Assembly (NCBI RefSeq): GCF_947495845.1 | Contig: NZ_CANMAO010000003.1 | Coordinates: 209,308-273,307, forward strand | DNA length: 64,000 nucleotides | Origin: an uncultured Endozoicomonas sp. | Lineage (GTDB): Bacteria; Pseudomonadota; Gammaproteobacteria; Pseudomonadales; Endozoicomonadaceae | Direction of reading: 5' to 3' | In this document: piece after piece, positions 16,917 to 26,965 of the stretch | How positions within the stretch are numbered: position 1 is the first letter of the stretch | Layout of the letters: every line of letters begins with the position of its first letter | Program-made: the position numbers and the translations under genes | The notes under the pieces: model-generated | Told to the model about the DNA's origin: nothing | What the model saw: the letters and a program-made list of their open reading frames with translations, nothing else | Database searches by the model: none

Positions 16917-19199
16917 TTACAGTGAACCTGTGAACGTACGGGTAATCACATCACGCTGCTGCTCTGGAGTCAGAGAGTTAAAGCGCACTGCGTAGCCGGA
17001 TACGCGGATGGTCAAAGAAGGGTACTTCTCTGGGTTTTCCATGGCATCTTCCAGCATTTCGCGGTTCATTACGTTCACGTTCAGGTGCTGACCGCCTTCA
17101 CGATGCGCTTCATGATGGAAGTAACCATCCATCAGGCCAACCAGGTTCTTACGACGACCTTCGTCGTCTTTACCCAGTGCTTTCGGTACGATGGAGAAGG
17201 TATAGGAGATACCGTCTTTCGCGTAGGCAAATGGCAGCTTCGCTACAGAACTCAGGGACGCAACCGCACCGCTGGTGTCACGACCGTGCATTGGGTTTGC
17301 ACCCGGACCGAACGGCTGACCTGCACGACGACCGTCTGGTGTAGTACCGGTTTTCTTACCGTAAACCACGTTAGAGGTGATCGTCAGTACAGACTGAGTC
17401 GGGATCGCATCACGGTACATGTTGTGAGACGCCACCTTCTTCATGAAGGTTTCGACCAGCTCACAGGCGATAGCGTCAACGCGCTCTTCATTGTTACCGA
17501 ATTTAGGGAAGTCACCGTCGATTTCAAAGTCGATAGCAATACCGTCTTCATCACGAACCGGTTTCACTTTCGCGTATTTAATCGCAGACAGAGAGTCAGC
17601 AGCCACAGACAGACCCGCAATACCACAAGCCATGGTACGGATAACGTCACGATCGTGCAGCGCCATCTGAGAAGCTTCGTAGGAATACTTGTCGTGCATA
17701 TAGTGGATGCAGTTCAGAGCAGTCACGTACTGAGTCGCCAACCAATCCATCAGCTTGTCGAAGCTGGCATAAACTTCGTCGTAATCCAGATATTCTGAAG
17801 TGATTTTTTCAGCCTTAGGACCGATCTGCAGTTTCAGTTTCTCATCGACACCACCGTTGATAGCGTACAGCAGGGTTTTACCCAGGTTCGCACGGGCGCC
17901 GAAGAACTGCATCTGCTTACCCACCACCATTGGGGATACACAGCAAGCAATAGCGTAATCATCGCTGTCCATATCAGGACGCATCAGATCGTCGTTTTCG
18001 TACTGAATTGAGCTGGTATCGATGGATACTTTTGCACAGTACTCTTTAAAGCCAACAGGCAAATGCTCAGACCACAGAACAGTAATGTTTGGCTCTGGGG
18101 ATGGACCCATGGTGTACATTGTGTTCAGGAAACGGAACGCGTTTTTGGTCACCAGTGTACGTCCATCCAGGCTCATACCACCGATGGACTCTGTCGCCCA
18201 GATTGGGTCGCCGGAGAACAGCTGATCGTATTCTGGAGTACGCAGGAAGCGAACCATACGTAGCTTCATGACGAAATGGTCGATCATTTCCTGAGCGTCG
18301 ATTTCGGTAATTTTGCCAGCTTCCAGATCGCGCTGGAAGTAGATATCCAGGAAGGTCGCGGTACGACCCAGAGACATAGCGGCACCGTTCTGGGATTTAA
18401 CCGCAGCCAGATAGCCGAAATAAGTCCACTGAACCGCTTCACGGGCAGACGTCGCTGGACCACTAATATCGCAACCGTATTTGGCAGCCATTTCTTTGAT
18501 CTGACCCAGAGCACGGATCTGCTCCATGATCTCTTCGCGCAGCTGAATAGTGCGATCCAGGTTTTCACCGGACTCCATCACTTTGTCCAGAGACTTGTGC
18601 TGAACTTTCTTGTCTGCCACCAGACGATCAATACCGTACAGGGCGATACGACGATAATCACCAATAATACGACCACGACCGTATGCATCAGGCAGACCAG
18701 TGATTACACCGGATTTACGGCAGTTACGGATGTCTGCGGTGTAAACGTCGAAAACACCGGCATTGTGGGTTTTGCGATAGTCCGTGAAGATTTTGTTAAC
18801 CGTGTCATCCAGCTTACGGCCGTAAACTTCACAGGAAGTTTCAACCATGCGGATACCACCATTAGCAATAATGGCACGCTTCAGTGGCTTTTCAGTCTGA
18901 AGACCAACGATGGTTTCCAGATCTTTGTTGATGTAACCAGCGTCGTGAGAAGTAATGGTTGATGGCAGATCAGTGTCAAAATCGACAGGCGCGTGAGTGC
19001 GGTTCTCTTCCTTGATGCCTTCCATAACATCTGCCCAGAGTTTATCTGTGGCATCTGTGGAACCAGCCAAAAAAGAGGAATCACCCTCATAGGGCGTGTA
19101 GTTCTTCTGGATAAAATCGCGAACATTGATACTGGTTTCCCAGTCACCGGAGGTAAAACCAGCCCATGCCTGAGGCATTTCGTTGGTTGCTACAGTCAT
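16917..19199 (-). CDS. pflB: Formate C-acetyltransferase (pyruvate formate-lyase)
   Basis: The product is 760 residues from the ATG at 19199, the same length as E. coli PflB; the longer frame to 19355 runs through the promoter. AAGGAG precedes the ATG. Active-site neighbours are the adjacent cysteines in [15 protein letters not shown], and the glycyl-radical site is RVSGYAVRF close to the C-terminus. It splits pyruvate with CoA into acetyl-CoA and formate in the absence of oxygen. The formate channel gene focA, often next to pflB, is not here. A perfect FNR box lies 79 bp upstream of the start. Confidence 0.97.
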   Translation of the reverse strand: MTVATNEMPQAWAGFTSGDWETSINVRDFIQKNYTPYEGDSSFLAGSTDATDKLWADVMEGIKEENRTHAPVDFDTDLPSTITSHDAGYINKDLETIVGLQTEKPLKRAIIANGGIRMVETSCEVYGRKLDDTVNKIFTDYRKTHNAGVFDVYTADIRNCRKSGVITGLPDAYGRGRIIGDYRRIALYGIDRLVADKKVQHKSLDKVMESGENLDRTIQLREEIMEQIRALGQIKEMAAKYGCDISGPATSAREAVQWTYFGYLAAVKSQNGAAMSLGRTATFLDIYFQRDLEAGKITEIDAQEMIDHFVMKLRMVRFLRTPEYDQLFSGDPIWATESIGGMSLDGRTLVTKNAFRFLNTMYTMGPSPEPNITVLWSEHLPVGFKEYCAKVSIDTSSIQYENDDLMRPDMDSDDYAIACCVSPMVVGKQMQFFGARANLGKTLLYAINGGVDEKLKLQIGPKAEKITSEYLDYDEVYASFDKLMDWLATQYVTALNCIHYMHDKYSYEASQMALHDRDVIRTMACGIAGLSVAADSLSAIKYAKVKPVRDEDGIAIDFEIDGDFPKFGNNEERVDAIACELVETFMKKVASHNMYRDAIPTQSVLTITSNVVYGKKTGTTPDGRRAGQPFGPGANPMHGRDTSGAVASLSSVAKLPFAYAKDGISYTFSIVPKALGKDDEGRRKNLVGLMDGYFHHEAHREGGQHLNVNVMNREMLEDAMENPEKYPSLTIRVSGYAVRFNSLTPEQQRDVITRTFTGSL

Positions 19200-19277
19200 A
19201 CTAAGAGCTCCTTCAAGTTGGAGAATTCTTTGGAAATGCTGTTTCGGGCCAGCCATCTTGGTAGCTGTAACACCAAC

Positions 19278-19291
19278 TTGATCTATATCAA
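19278..19291 (-). promoter_or_regulatory. FNR box upstream of pflB
   Basis: TTGATCTATATCAA is a perfect match to the FNR consensus TTGAT-N4-ATCAA and is a complete palindrome. Its centre is about 85 bp before the pflB start codon. Placed at -41.5 of a class II promoter it would put the start of transcription near 19243, leaving a leader of some 44 bases. A good -10 box at the matching place was not seen. Confidence 0.8.
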
Positions 19292-19818
19292 TGTACGAAA
19301 ATCGTCGTCGGCGTATTGTTAACAAACGTTCAGGGAGGTGAAGAAACCCTGACAATCATTATCCTGTGATAATGAGCTTGGCTAACCCGTAAAAGTATGT
19401 GAAGACGGCACCAAATTACTCGATATATGGCATTGCCACTATCAGTGCTAATACTTATTAATAATAAAAAAACATATTCCAAAGTATTTAAAAATATAAA
19501 CAAACTCTAACATCAATAAACGCACCTGTTAGTCTATTAACCATCTTTGAAATTGGCAAAGTTTAGTTATTACTATCAACTCAACATTCAAAAAAAGTAT
19601 GAAATAAATCATCTCTGATTATTCATGAATGCTATTCTTTATTTCTGTTAATTCCCTCTTCATTTCGTTTCCATGAGAATTAACGACTACTTTTAGATAT
19701 TGCTGTATTTTTTTAGGTAGTGTTACCTATTCATAGCCAATACGGGTTTGACTAACATCCTTAAAGCAAATAATGACATCAATAGTATTGCCGGGAAAGG
19801 ATCGAACAGGAGGTAGTG
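19292..19818. other. AT-rich gene-free stretch upstream of pflB
   Basis: About 530 bp without a convincing gene lie between the pflB promoter and the next plus-strand gene. An 18-bp inverted repeat, CATTATCCTGTGATAATG (19357-19374), and a long AT-rich section at about 19440-19690 are visible. Further regulator sites for pflB and the promoter of the 19819 gene are probably here, but none was identified. Confidence 0.4.
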
Positions 19819-20283
19819 ATGAGCAAATATATTTATACTACAATTTACGAACAATTTACGGGTCTTAAGCCACCAGAGCCTAAAGATCAAAAGCCTCGCC
19901 GTAGAAGAGGTTATGGTCACCCGTATCGAATGCGGCTGAATATGCAAGACGCTTCTGTTCAGGACAGTGAATTACTGTCTTCTGGCAATGAAGATCCTGA
20001 TATGCCAAGAGATGCTTTTGAGCAACCTCCGGTTTCTATATTTCAGCCAACGGTTAAGCCGCAATCTGTACGCCGCTTCTCTTCCGGCAATCAGGGCTAT
20101 CGCTCCCCAAGCAGCAGTGGAAATGTACTTTCCAGCAGGAACGCTTTTCCTGAAGAACCGGTGATTGGGAATAGCAACAGTGAGCCTAAGGTCACTTATA
20201 AGAAACGACGTCAATACGGCTCATCCAGTTTCAGTTTTGGAGCAATGGGCAGACGTAATGGAAATGACAACACCGATTATTGA
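19819..20283 (+). CDS. Uncharacterised Arg/Ser/Pro-rich protein
   Basis: The 154-residue protein starts at the ATG 19819, with a strong ribosome site (AGGAGGT) just upstream; a GTG 3 bp earlier is also possible. It has no hydrophobic segment. A basic stretch near residue 28 (KPRRRRGYGHPYR) and Ser/Asn/Gly-rich low-complexity regions suggest a disordered, possibly nucleic-acid-binding protein. A good terminator follows. I do not recognise a family. Confidence 0.6.
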   Translation: MSKYIYTTIYEQFTGLKPPEPKDQKPRRRRGYGHPYRMRLNMQDASVQDSELLSSGNEDPDMPRDAFEQPPVSIFQPTVKPQSVRRFSSGNQGYRSPSSSGNVLSSRNAFPEEPVIGNSNSEPKVTYKKRRQYGSSSFSFGAMGRRNGNDNTDY

Positions 20284-20374
20284 TGTGATGGTTGCAGTTA
20301 GTTAACTGTTGCTTAACTTTCAACTTTTTAATTCTGCTTTACCTGTTCAATGTCATTCCCGTAGATACTGATTT

Positions 20375-20410
20375 ACGCCAGAACTCGAAAGCGGGGTCTG
20401 GCGTTTTTTA
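20375..20410 (+). terminator. Intrinsic terminator
   Basis: ACGCCAGA at 20375-20382 pairs with TCTGGCGT at 20397-20404, followed by TTTTTA. It ends the transcript of the 19819 gene, ahead of the convergent mgsA. Confidence 0.85.
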
Positions 20411-20425
20411 TAGTTCTTTCTCTAT

Positions 20426-20902
20426 TTATTCCAATGCTTTTTGTTCCAGCGCTCTTTGCTTAAGATAGCTGTCATAGTCTGGAATCTGTCGGTTATGGGT
20501 TTGAGCTAGCAACTCGGAAGAGAAAATATAATCCGCAGAGCTTTGATTACAGGCGACGGGAATATTCCACACCGCAGCAATTCTTAACAACGCCTTTACA
20601 TCCGGATCATGAGGCATTGGCTCAAATGGGTCCCAGAAAAAGACCAGCAAATCCAATTTACACTCGGAAATCAGCGCACCTATTTGCTGATCACCACCTA
20701 ATGGACCACTGATGAATTTCTTCACAGGCATAGAGAGATGTTTCTCCATTAACGTACCCGTAGTTCCAGTCGCGTAAAGCTCGTGACCTGTCAACTGCTC
20801 TTTATGGCGCAAACCCCAGCTTACTAACTCATCTTTCTTATTATCGTGAGCAACCAGGGCAATATTCTTTTGGGCTGGAACACTGTGTTCTTTATAAATC
20901 AT
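20426..20902 (-). CDS. mgsA: Methylglyoxal synthase
   Basis: The 158-residue product (E. coli 152) shows the full family pattern: [13 protein letters not shown] with the phosphate-binding His and Lys, [11 protein letters not shown], the catalytic Asp in [14 protein letters not shown], and [20 protein letters not shown]. It turns dihydroxyacetone phosphate into methylglyoxal, a bypass used when phosphate is short or sugar phosphates accumulate. The ATG at 20902 was chosen; a longer frame to 21013 reads through the oad terminator. Confidence 0.96.
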   Translation of the reverse strand: MIYKEHSVPAQKNIALVAHDNKKDELVSWGLRHKEQLTGHELYATGTTGTLMEKHLSMPVKKFISGPLGGDQQIGALISECKLDLLVFFWDPFEPMPHDPDVKALLRIAAVWNIPVACNQSSADYIFSSELLAQTHNRQIPDYDSYLKQRALEQKALE

Positions 20903-20956
20903 AAAGCACAACTCTGTTTGTTTTGAAAATTGATTATTGGCTATATTCTCACCGAA

Positions 20957-20997
20957 CAAAAAAAAATGCGACGCCTTAAAGGTAAGACATCGCATTA
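20957..20997 (-). terminator. Intrinsic terminator of the oad operon
   Basis: AATGCGA at 20965-20971 pairs with TCGCATT at 20990-20996. On the minus strand the stem is followed by a run of T (complement of the A-run starting at 20958). It lies 20 bp after the oadB stop. Confidence 0.8.
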
Positions 20998-21015
20998 TTA
21001 TGATTCTAATCACTA

Positions 21016-22314
21016 TCAGGAAAGGTACTTAATCATTACCCCGGCAGCAACTGCAGAGCCGATAACACCGGCAACATTCGGCCCCATGGCATGCATTAAC
21101 AAAAAATTCTGAGGGTTCGCCTCAAGCCCAAGCTTATTGGAAACCCTTGCTGCCATCGGGACCGCAGATACACCCGCTGAGCCAATCAGCGGATTCACTT
21201 TTGTAGACGTCACCCGGTTCATTAGCTTTGCCATCAAAACACCACTGGCAGTACCAATACAAAAGGCCACAATACCCAAAGACAGAATCCCAAGGGTTTC
21301 CATCGCCAGAAATTTATCTGCGCTCAGCTTTGAGCCCACAGAAAGCCCTAGAAAAATAGTAGTGATGTTGATCAAAGCATTTTGTGCGGTATCCGACAAA
21401 CGCTCAACCACACCACATTCTTTCATCAAGTTACCAAAACAAAACATCCCCAACAACGGAGCAGCATCTGGCAACAAAAGAGCCACCAGCACCAGCAGCA
21501 GAACAGGAAAAACAATTTTTTCTGTCTTGCTGACGTGGCGAAGCTGAGTCATCACAATCTTACGTTCTTCAGCTGTCGTTAGTGCTCGCATAATGGGCGG
21601 CTGAATCAACGGCACCAGTGCCATATAGGAATACGCAGCCACCGCAATAGCCCCCAAAAGATGGGGAGCTAACACGCTGGATACATAAATCGCTGTTGGG
21701 CCATCCGCACCACCGATAATGCCGATTGCTGCCGCATCCGCCAAAGAGAAATTCATTAGCCCTGTCGAGCTCAGCACAATAGCACCAAAGACCGTGGCAA
21801 AAATGCCAAATTGTGCGGCTGCACCAAGAAACAGGGTTTTTGGGTTCGCCAGCAAAGGACCAAAATCAGTCATTGCCCCAACACCCATGAAAATCACTAG
21901 CGGCGCAACACCGCTACCAATAGCGACACTGTAAAACTGATATAAGACGCCGTTCGAATAACCTGCATCGGCCACAATGTGACCTATAGCGGCTCTTGTG
22001 GCGGAGTTAGCCTCGGTGTACAGGGTGTACAATTGATCCGGAGTTGCAGAAACATTGCCAAGCGCCTCAGAAATGGCCTGCAATACTACTGGATTTGCCA
22101 CATGCAACGCCTGCTCAATGGCTGAAAATGCCAGACCCGCCTGAGGAATATTGGCCATAATCCCGCCAAACCCAATCGGCACTAACAACAAAGGCTCAAA
22201 TTGTTTACGGATGGCCAGATAGAGTAATCCGAAGCCCACCAGTATCATTGCCAGCTCACCAGCGCTCAGATTGTAAATCCCTGAGCCTTCCCAGAGCGTT
22301 AACAGCTTTTCCAT
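21016..22314 (-). CDS. oadB: Oxaloacetate decarboxylase, beta subunit (Na+ pump)
   Basis: The 432-residue membrane protein has about ten helices and the family's sodium-site region [16 protein letters not shown], in which the Asp is essential, plus the later [12 protein letters not shown] and [17 protein letters not shown] segments. It takes CO2 from carboxybiotin and pumps Na+ out, storing decarboxylation energy as a sodium gradient. AGGAAG precedes the ATG. oadA lies upstream; a 159-bp foldback repeat separates the two genes. Confidence 0.95.
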   Translation of the reverse strand: MEKLLTLWEGSGIYNLSAGELAMILVGFGLLYLAIRKQFEPLLLVPIGFGGIMANIPQAGLAFSAIEQALHVANPVVLQAISEALGNVSATPDQLYTLYTEANSATRAAIGHIVADAGYSNGVLYQFYSVAIGSGVAPLVIFMGVGAMTDFGPLLANPKTLFLGAAAQFGIFATVFGAIVLSSTGLMNFSLADAAAIGIIGGADGPTAIYVSSVLAPHLLGAIAVAAYSYMALVPLIQPPIMRALTTAEERKIVMTQLRHVSKTEKIVFPVLLLVLVALLLPDAAPLLGMFCFGNLMKECGVVERLSDTAQNALINITTIFLGLSVGSKLSADKFLAMETLGILSLGIVAFCIGTASGVLMAKLMNRVTSTKVNPLIGSAGVSAVPMAARVSNKLGLEANPQNFLLMHAMGPNVAGVIGSAVAAGVMIKYLS

Positions 22315-22338
22315 GATAACTTCCTACTCCTTAAGTTA

Positions 22339-22497
22339 TACCAATGTCGTTTTTAAATTGTGGAGTGAGCAAGTTATTTTGGGCGACTGGACAAGGCGAA
22401 GCGACGAGTCATAGCAGTAGCTATGGCGAGGAACTTCAACGCCGATCCAGTCGGTCAAAATGGCTGCGCAGCCCATAATTTAAAAACAGAATTGGTA
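22339..22497. repeat. 159-bp foldback repeat (type A), copy 1, inside the oad operon
   Basis: Ends are TACCAATGTCGTTTTTAAAT and ATTTAAAAACAGAATTGGTA, near-perfect inverted repeats of about 25 bp. Inner arms pair TTTTGGGCGACTGG with CCAGTCGGTCAAAA, and the centre is CATAGCAGTAGCTATG. It starts directly after the oadA stop and ends 24 bp before the oadB start, so the mRNA between the two genes would fold into one long hairpin. A second copy is at 48326-48484. Confidence 0.88.
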
Positions 22498-22500
22498 TTA

Positions 22501-24288
22501 TCAAGCCAGTGCCAGCAGCTGATCACCCACTGCCACACTGTCGCCTTCTCTGACACTGACAGACGTCACCTGACCAGCTCTCGGTGCACGTACTTCCGTT
22601 TCCATCTTCATGGCTTCAAGAATCAACACAACGTCGCCCTCCTGAACCTGTTGCCCTGGCGTGACATGGACTTTCCAGATATTTCCAGCCAACGGTGCCG
22701 ACATGGGTTCGCCTGAAACTGCAGCCGGAACAGCAGCTTGCTGGATTGCCAATGATGCAGGGATAACCTGACTAACATCGCCACCTTCGGCCACTTCCAC
22801 GGTATAAGGATTACCGTTCACTCTTACGGTATAAACGGCACTGTCTGTTTGATTGACAGAAGCGGGGGCTGCTGGCTTAACCTCAGGCTCAGTTCCTGGA
22901 ATTGGTTCAAAGGCATCCGGATTACCACGATTCTGCAGAAATTTGAGACCAACCTGGGGGAACAAGGCATAGGTCAGAACATCGTCCACTGCCTGATCTG
23001 CCAGCTTGATACCTTTTTCCTGTGCTAACCCTTCAAGCTCCGTGGTTAACTTATTGAATTCAGCTTCCAACATATCTGCTGGACGACAGGTGATCGCTTC
23101 TTTACCGTCCAATACTCGAGTTTGCAACTCGGTATTAAAAGGTGCTGGTGCAGCACCGTATTCGCCTTTAAGAATTCCCTGAGTCTCTTTAGAAATGGAT
23201 TTGTAACGCTCACCGGTCAGCACATTCAGTACGGCCTGTGTACCCACAATTTGAGACGTTGGGGTAACAAGAGGAATAAAACCAAGGTCTTCACGAACCC
23301 GTGGAATTTCCTGAAGCACTTCATCAAACTTATCGCTGGCGCCCTGCTCTTTCAGCTGACTTTCCATATTGGTCAACATACCACCAGGCACTTGAGCCGT
23401 CAGGATACGAGCATCAACACCGCGCAACTGACCTTCAAACTTAGCGTATTTCTTACGCACAGCACGGAAGTAAGTTGCCACTTCTTCCAGCTTATTGAGA
23501 TCCAGGCCACTATCCCGCTCTGTTCCCTGCAGCGCTGCAACAATCGCTTCTGTTGGAGAATGTCCGTAAGTCATGGACATTGAGGAAATAGCGGTATCCA
23601 CCCGATCAATACCGGCCTCAATGGCTTTCAATAACGACATAGAAGAAAGACCGGATGTCGCATGACAATGCAATTGCACTTCCAAGTCCGTCTCACGCTT
23701 CAATCGTGACACTAACTCATAAACATCCGTCGGCGTAATAATGCCGGACATATCCTTAATACACAGTGAGTCCGCACCCAGATCTTCAATTTCTTTAGCA
23801 AGCGATACCCAGTTGTCCATGTTATGCACCGGACTGGTGGTATAGGAAATAGTCCCTTGCGCATGGGCTCCCTGTCGCTTGACTGCACTCATGGCATGCT
23901 TGAGGTTGCGGGGGTCGTTCATAGCATCAAAGACACGGAACACATCCATGCCATTAAAAACAGCACGCTCTACAAACTTATCAACGACATCGTCCGCATA
24001 ATGACGGTAACCCAACAAATTCTGCCCACGAAGCAACATTTGCTGCCGGGTTTTCGGCATGGCTTTTTTCAGTTCACGCAGCCTTTCCCAAGGGTCTTCA
24101 CCGAGATAACGGATACAGGCGTCAAAAGTTGCGCCACCCCAGGTTTCCAGGGACCAGTAACCAATGTCGTCCAATTGCTCCGCAATGGGCAACATGTCTT
24201 CTATACGCAGACGGGTAGCAAACAGTGATTGATGGGCATCCCTCAACACCACATCGGTAATACCAAGCGGTTTGTGAACTTCAGACAT
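22501..24288 (-). CDS. oadA: Oxaloacetate decarboxylase, alpha subunit
   Basis: The 595-residue subunit has an N-terminal carboxyltransferase domain ([19 protein letters not shown], metal ligands in LHCHATSG, and [12 protein letters not shown]), a PYC/OadA association domain, a Pro/Ala linker near residue 465, and a C-terminal biotinyl domain with the lysine in [10 protein letters not shown]. It moves the carboxyl group from oxaloacetate to biotin for OadB. Ribosome site AAGGG lies upstream. The order oadG-oadA-oadB is the common one. It may work in citrate or malate fermentation; no citrate lyase genes are in view. Confidence 0.96.
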   Translation of the reverse strand: MSEVHKPLGITDVVLRDAHQSLFATRLRIEDMLPIAEQLDDIGYWSLETWGGATFDACIRYLGEDPWERLRELKKAMPKTRQQMLLRGQNLLGYRHYADDVVDKFVERAVFNGMDVFRVFDAMNDPRNLKHAMSAVKRQGAHAQGTISYTTSPVHNMDNWVSLAKEIEDLGADSLCIKDMSGIITPTDVYELVSRLKRETDLEVQLHCHATSGLSSMSLLKAIEAGIDRVDTAISSMSMTYGHSPTEAIVAALQGTERDSGLDLNKLEEVATYFRAVRKKYAKFEGQLRGVDARILTAQVPGGMLTNMESQLKEQGASDKFDEVLQEIPRVREDLGFIPLVTPTSQIVGTQAVLNVLTGERYKSISKETQGILKGEYGAAPAPFNTELQTRVLDGKEAITCRPADMLEAEFNKLTTELEGLAQEKGIKLADQAVDDVLTYALFPQVGLKFLQNRGNPDAFEPIPGTEPEVKPAAPASVNQTDSAVYTVRVNGNPYTVEVAEGGDVSQVIPASLAIQQAAVPAAVSGEPMSAPLAGNIWKVHVTPGQQVQEGDVVLILEAMKMETEVRAPRAGQVTSVSVREGDSVAVGDQLLALA

Positions 24289-24314
24289 AACCCTTTATCC
24301 CCCGGTTAATGGCT

Positions 24315-24590
24315 TTAATCTTTATCTTTTTTTGTTCTGTGCAGCTTAATAGCAGCGCTAATAGCGGCTACCACTTCGGTCTGATTACTGTTGGCGACTG
24401 GCGCTCCGCCTGCTGAACTATGACGTACAGCGGAGGCTCCTGAAGTAGCAGGTTCATGAAAAAAGCGAGTGATGATTTTCGACATCAAACTGGTGACCAA
24501 CACCAGCAGAGTGAGAAACAGGAAAACAAAGCCCATCCCGAACAGCATCAGGCTGGAGCCCTCAGAGATAAGTTCCGACGACGTCATCAT
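24315..24590 (-). CDS. oadG: Oxaloacetate decarboxylase, gamma subunit
   Basis: The 91-residue product starts at ATG 24590, with AAGGA upstream. It has one N-terminal membrane helix (LMLFGMGFVFLFLTLLVLVT), a variable middle and a short conserved end (VVAAISAAIKLHR), the usual build of OadG, which joins OadA to the membrane pump. It is 27 bp ahead of oadA and heads the operon. A longer frame to 24692 is not supported. Confidence 0.9.
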   Translation of the reverse strand: MMTSSELISEGSSLMLFGMGFVFLFLTLLVLVTSLMSKIITRFFHEPATSGASAVRHSSAGGAPVANSNQTEVVAAISAAIKLHRTKKDKD

Positions 24591-24885
24591 GTTGTCCTTG
24601 TCGTATGCATATTTATAGTTATTTGTTCGTTCGCAATCATTAAGTATTACGAAGAAAACCGGCTCGTGCCGCTTGTGTATTGTACTGATCACGGTGAATT
24701 TGACAATCAGCTATACAGACGATGTGCGGAATACATAACAAAAATGGCCTATTCGATAATAAATGCATCGACCTTGGTCAATAAAAAAGCGAATACGCCC
24801 AAACAGAAGTAAATAAACAACCAGCTTGAAAAATCTATCCTATGATCACAGATAACTTTAATCTGTTAACTAAACATGAAACCTC

Positions 24886-25860
24886 ATGAATGTATCTGTC
24901 TTATCTGGGGTCTATAATTATTCATCCAATGTCGCTTATAAAACACATACAAACGACGATGAAGAGCCTAAAGACCCCAGCAAATATAATGAGCCGGCAC
25001 CGCTGGCCGCTTGTCGTGCCGGTGACATCACCCGCCTTCAAACTGAGCTTGAAAAAGATCGGCATATTGTCTATGACTATTATGCCTCGAAGTCAGGTTC
25101 AACCATCGACTTACTTTCCATGGCTGCCAGTATAAAAAACGTAGAGATTCTGGAATTCCTCCTCAGACATGGCGCCCTTGCAGACCATGCGACCCCCGCC
25201 GGAGCAACACCTCTTATGTATGCTGCACAAAGTGGCTTTGACTTCGGTGTACAAAAACTTTTGGAGGAAAGCGCTTCAGTGACTCAATTGACTGCAGAGG
25301 GTAGAACACCGCTCTTTTACGCTGCTGAAGAAGGGAGCAGAGGGACAAACGAACTTCTTCTTAATCATAACGCCAATGTCAATTGGCAAGATAAAAATGG
25401 CGTATTCCCCCTCTATATAGCCGCAGGCAGGGGTCACTACCAATTAGTCGAGTTATTTCTGGAACATAAAGCTAAGGTGGGCTTAAGTTGTCCAGATGGA
25501 AGCACAGCCCTCCATGTTGCTGCATTTCAGAATCACCTCAACATTGTCAAACTACTGATCAAACATAATGCTAATGTCAATGAATGCACAAGGAAAGGAG
25601 CAACAGCACTATTATTTGCTACTCAAGAGGGACACAATCTGATTGTTGAAGAATTACTGAAATATGGAGCTAATCCCGAGAAAAAAGTTAAAACATCCCT
25701 CTTCACTAAAACATCCCCCTTAAGCGCCTCCAAACACATTGCAAAAAATCCAGACATTACCAATATGCTCAAGAAGGCAATAAAGGACAGAAAAGCAGAA
25801 AGCCCCCATCCCGCTTCCCAATTGCTTAGCCGTGTCAAGTTTTCTTATCAACCTTTTTAG
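24886..25860 (+). CDS. Ankyrin-repeat protein
   Basis: The 324-residue protein has no signal peptide or membrane helix. After an N-terminal region of about 35 residues there are about seven ankyrin units of 33 residues, with clear TPLMYAAQSG, TPLFYAAEEG, TALHVAAFQNH and TALLFATQEG helices and ANVNWQDKNG-type loops. The C-terminus is basic. Such proteins mediate protein-protein contacts; in host-associated bacteria some are secreted into host cells. Whether this one is secreted cannot be seen. Its 3' end overlaps dusC on the other strand by 26 bp. Confidence 0.9.
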   Translation: MNVSVLSGVYNYSSNVAYKTHTNDDEEPKDPSKYNEPAPLAACRAGDITRLQTELEKDRHIVYDYYASKSGSTIDLLSMAASIKNVEILEFLLRHGALADHATPAGATPLMYAAQSGFDFGVQKLLEESASVTQLTAEGRTPLFYAAEEGSRGTNELLLNHNANVNWQDKNGVFPLYIAAGRGHYQLVELFLEHKAKVGLSCPDGSTALHVAAFQNHLNIVKLLIKHNANVNECTRKGATALLFATQEGHNLIVEELLKYGANPEKKVKTSLFTKTSPLSASKHIAKNPDITNMLKKAIKDRKAESPHPASQLLSRVKFSYQPF

Positions 25861-26800
25861 TCGTTTGCATACAGTTCTGGTTGACCACACTCACCATCTC
25901 ATCAGCATCGTTCATCGCACGAACACGCTCAAACAGATTCTGCGCCTCCGGGTAGGCCTTACGAAGATAGTTCAGCCACTGTTTCATTCTTGAAGGGTGG
26001 TAGAGCCACTTGTCATTTTCACGATCACGATCACCCAATTGCAAAATCAATTGCAGCACATCACTCCAGGGCATCGGACCAACGCATTCACGAATCATGT
26101 TCGTGATGTTCGGGGTAGTCAAGGATGAACGCCCCACCATCAAATCGGAGCAGCCCGAAACCGTCATACAACGCTGGGCGTCTTCGTGATTCCATATTTC
26201 ACCATTGGCAATGACCGGGATGTTAAGTCGCTCACGAATTTTATTAATGTATTCCCAATGGGCTGGCGGGCGATAGCCTTCCGCTTTTGTTCGGGCATGA
26301 ACCACCAGCTCCGAAGCGCCAGCTTCCTGAATAGCACAGGCGTTATCCATAAAGAGAGACTTATCTTCGTAGCCAAGACGGATTTTGGCAGTCACAGGAA
26401 ACTCGGCAGGCACGGCTTCACGAACGGATTTGACGATATCAAAGAGTAGACCTGGCTCACGCAATAAAATCGCACCGCCTTTGTTCTTATTCACCCCTTT
26501 AGCCGGACATCCGAAATTTAAATCGATGCCTGGCGAACCCAACTTAACCGCTCTGGCCGCATTCAAAGCCAGATATTCCGGACTACTGCCCAACAGTTGA
26601 AGGCGAACTAATGTACCATTTGATGTCCTACTGCCCTGCTTCAATTCCGGGCAAGTGCGATAAAACACCCTATTTGGCAATAAAGTATCAGTGACTCGAA
26701 CAAACTCGGTCACACACAAATCAAAGGTGTTGACGCTGGTCAGCAGGTCACGCATATCGTGATCCATCACACCTTCCATCGGCGCCAGTATCAACCGCAT
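25835..26800 (-). CDS. dusC: tRNA-dihydrouridine(16) synthase
   Basis: The 321-residue enzyme begins MRLILAPMEGVMDHDMRDLL, typical of DusC rather than DusA or DusB. Other marks are LNFGCPAKGVNKNKGGAILL with the catalytic Cys, VHARTKAEGYRPPAHWEYI and PVIANGEIWN. It reduces U16 in the tRNA D-loop with FMN and NADPH. Its 3' end runs 26 bp into the ankyrin gene on the plus strand. Confidence 0.94.
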   Translation of the reverse strand: MRLILAPMEGVMDHDMRDLLTSVNTFDLCVTEFVRVTDTLLPNRVFYRTCPELKQGSRTSNGTLVRLQLLGSSPEYLALNAARAVKLGSPGIDLNFGCPAKGVNKNKGGAILLREPGLLFDIVKSVREAVPAEFPVTAKIRLGYEDKSLFMDNACAIQEAGASELVVHARTKAEGYRPPAHWEYINKIRERLNIPVIANGEIWNHEDAQRCMTVSGCSDLMVGRSSLTTPNITNMIRECVGPMPWSDVLQLILQLGDRDRENDKWLYHPSRMKQWLNYLRKAYPEAQNLFERVRAMNDADEMVSVVNQNCMQTTKKVDKKT

Positions 26801-26965
26801 GGTACATCTCTTTTCAGAATAAAGCGGGTGATTCTAAATCAGTGAGGCGTACCATGAAATAGCGAGTATTTCCTATCCTGAAATAAACCGGTACAGCACG
26901 TAATCCTTCGATTTCAAGAAACGATAGGACAGCCCGGGCGTTACAGACCCGTCCGTAATGGCAAG

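Noticed and set aside
19357..19374. CATTATCCTGTGATAATG as a second FNR site
   Set aside because: The half-sites do not match TTGAT/ATCAA. It is recorded only as an inverted repeat.
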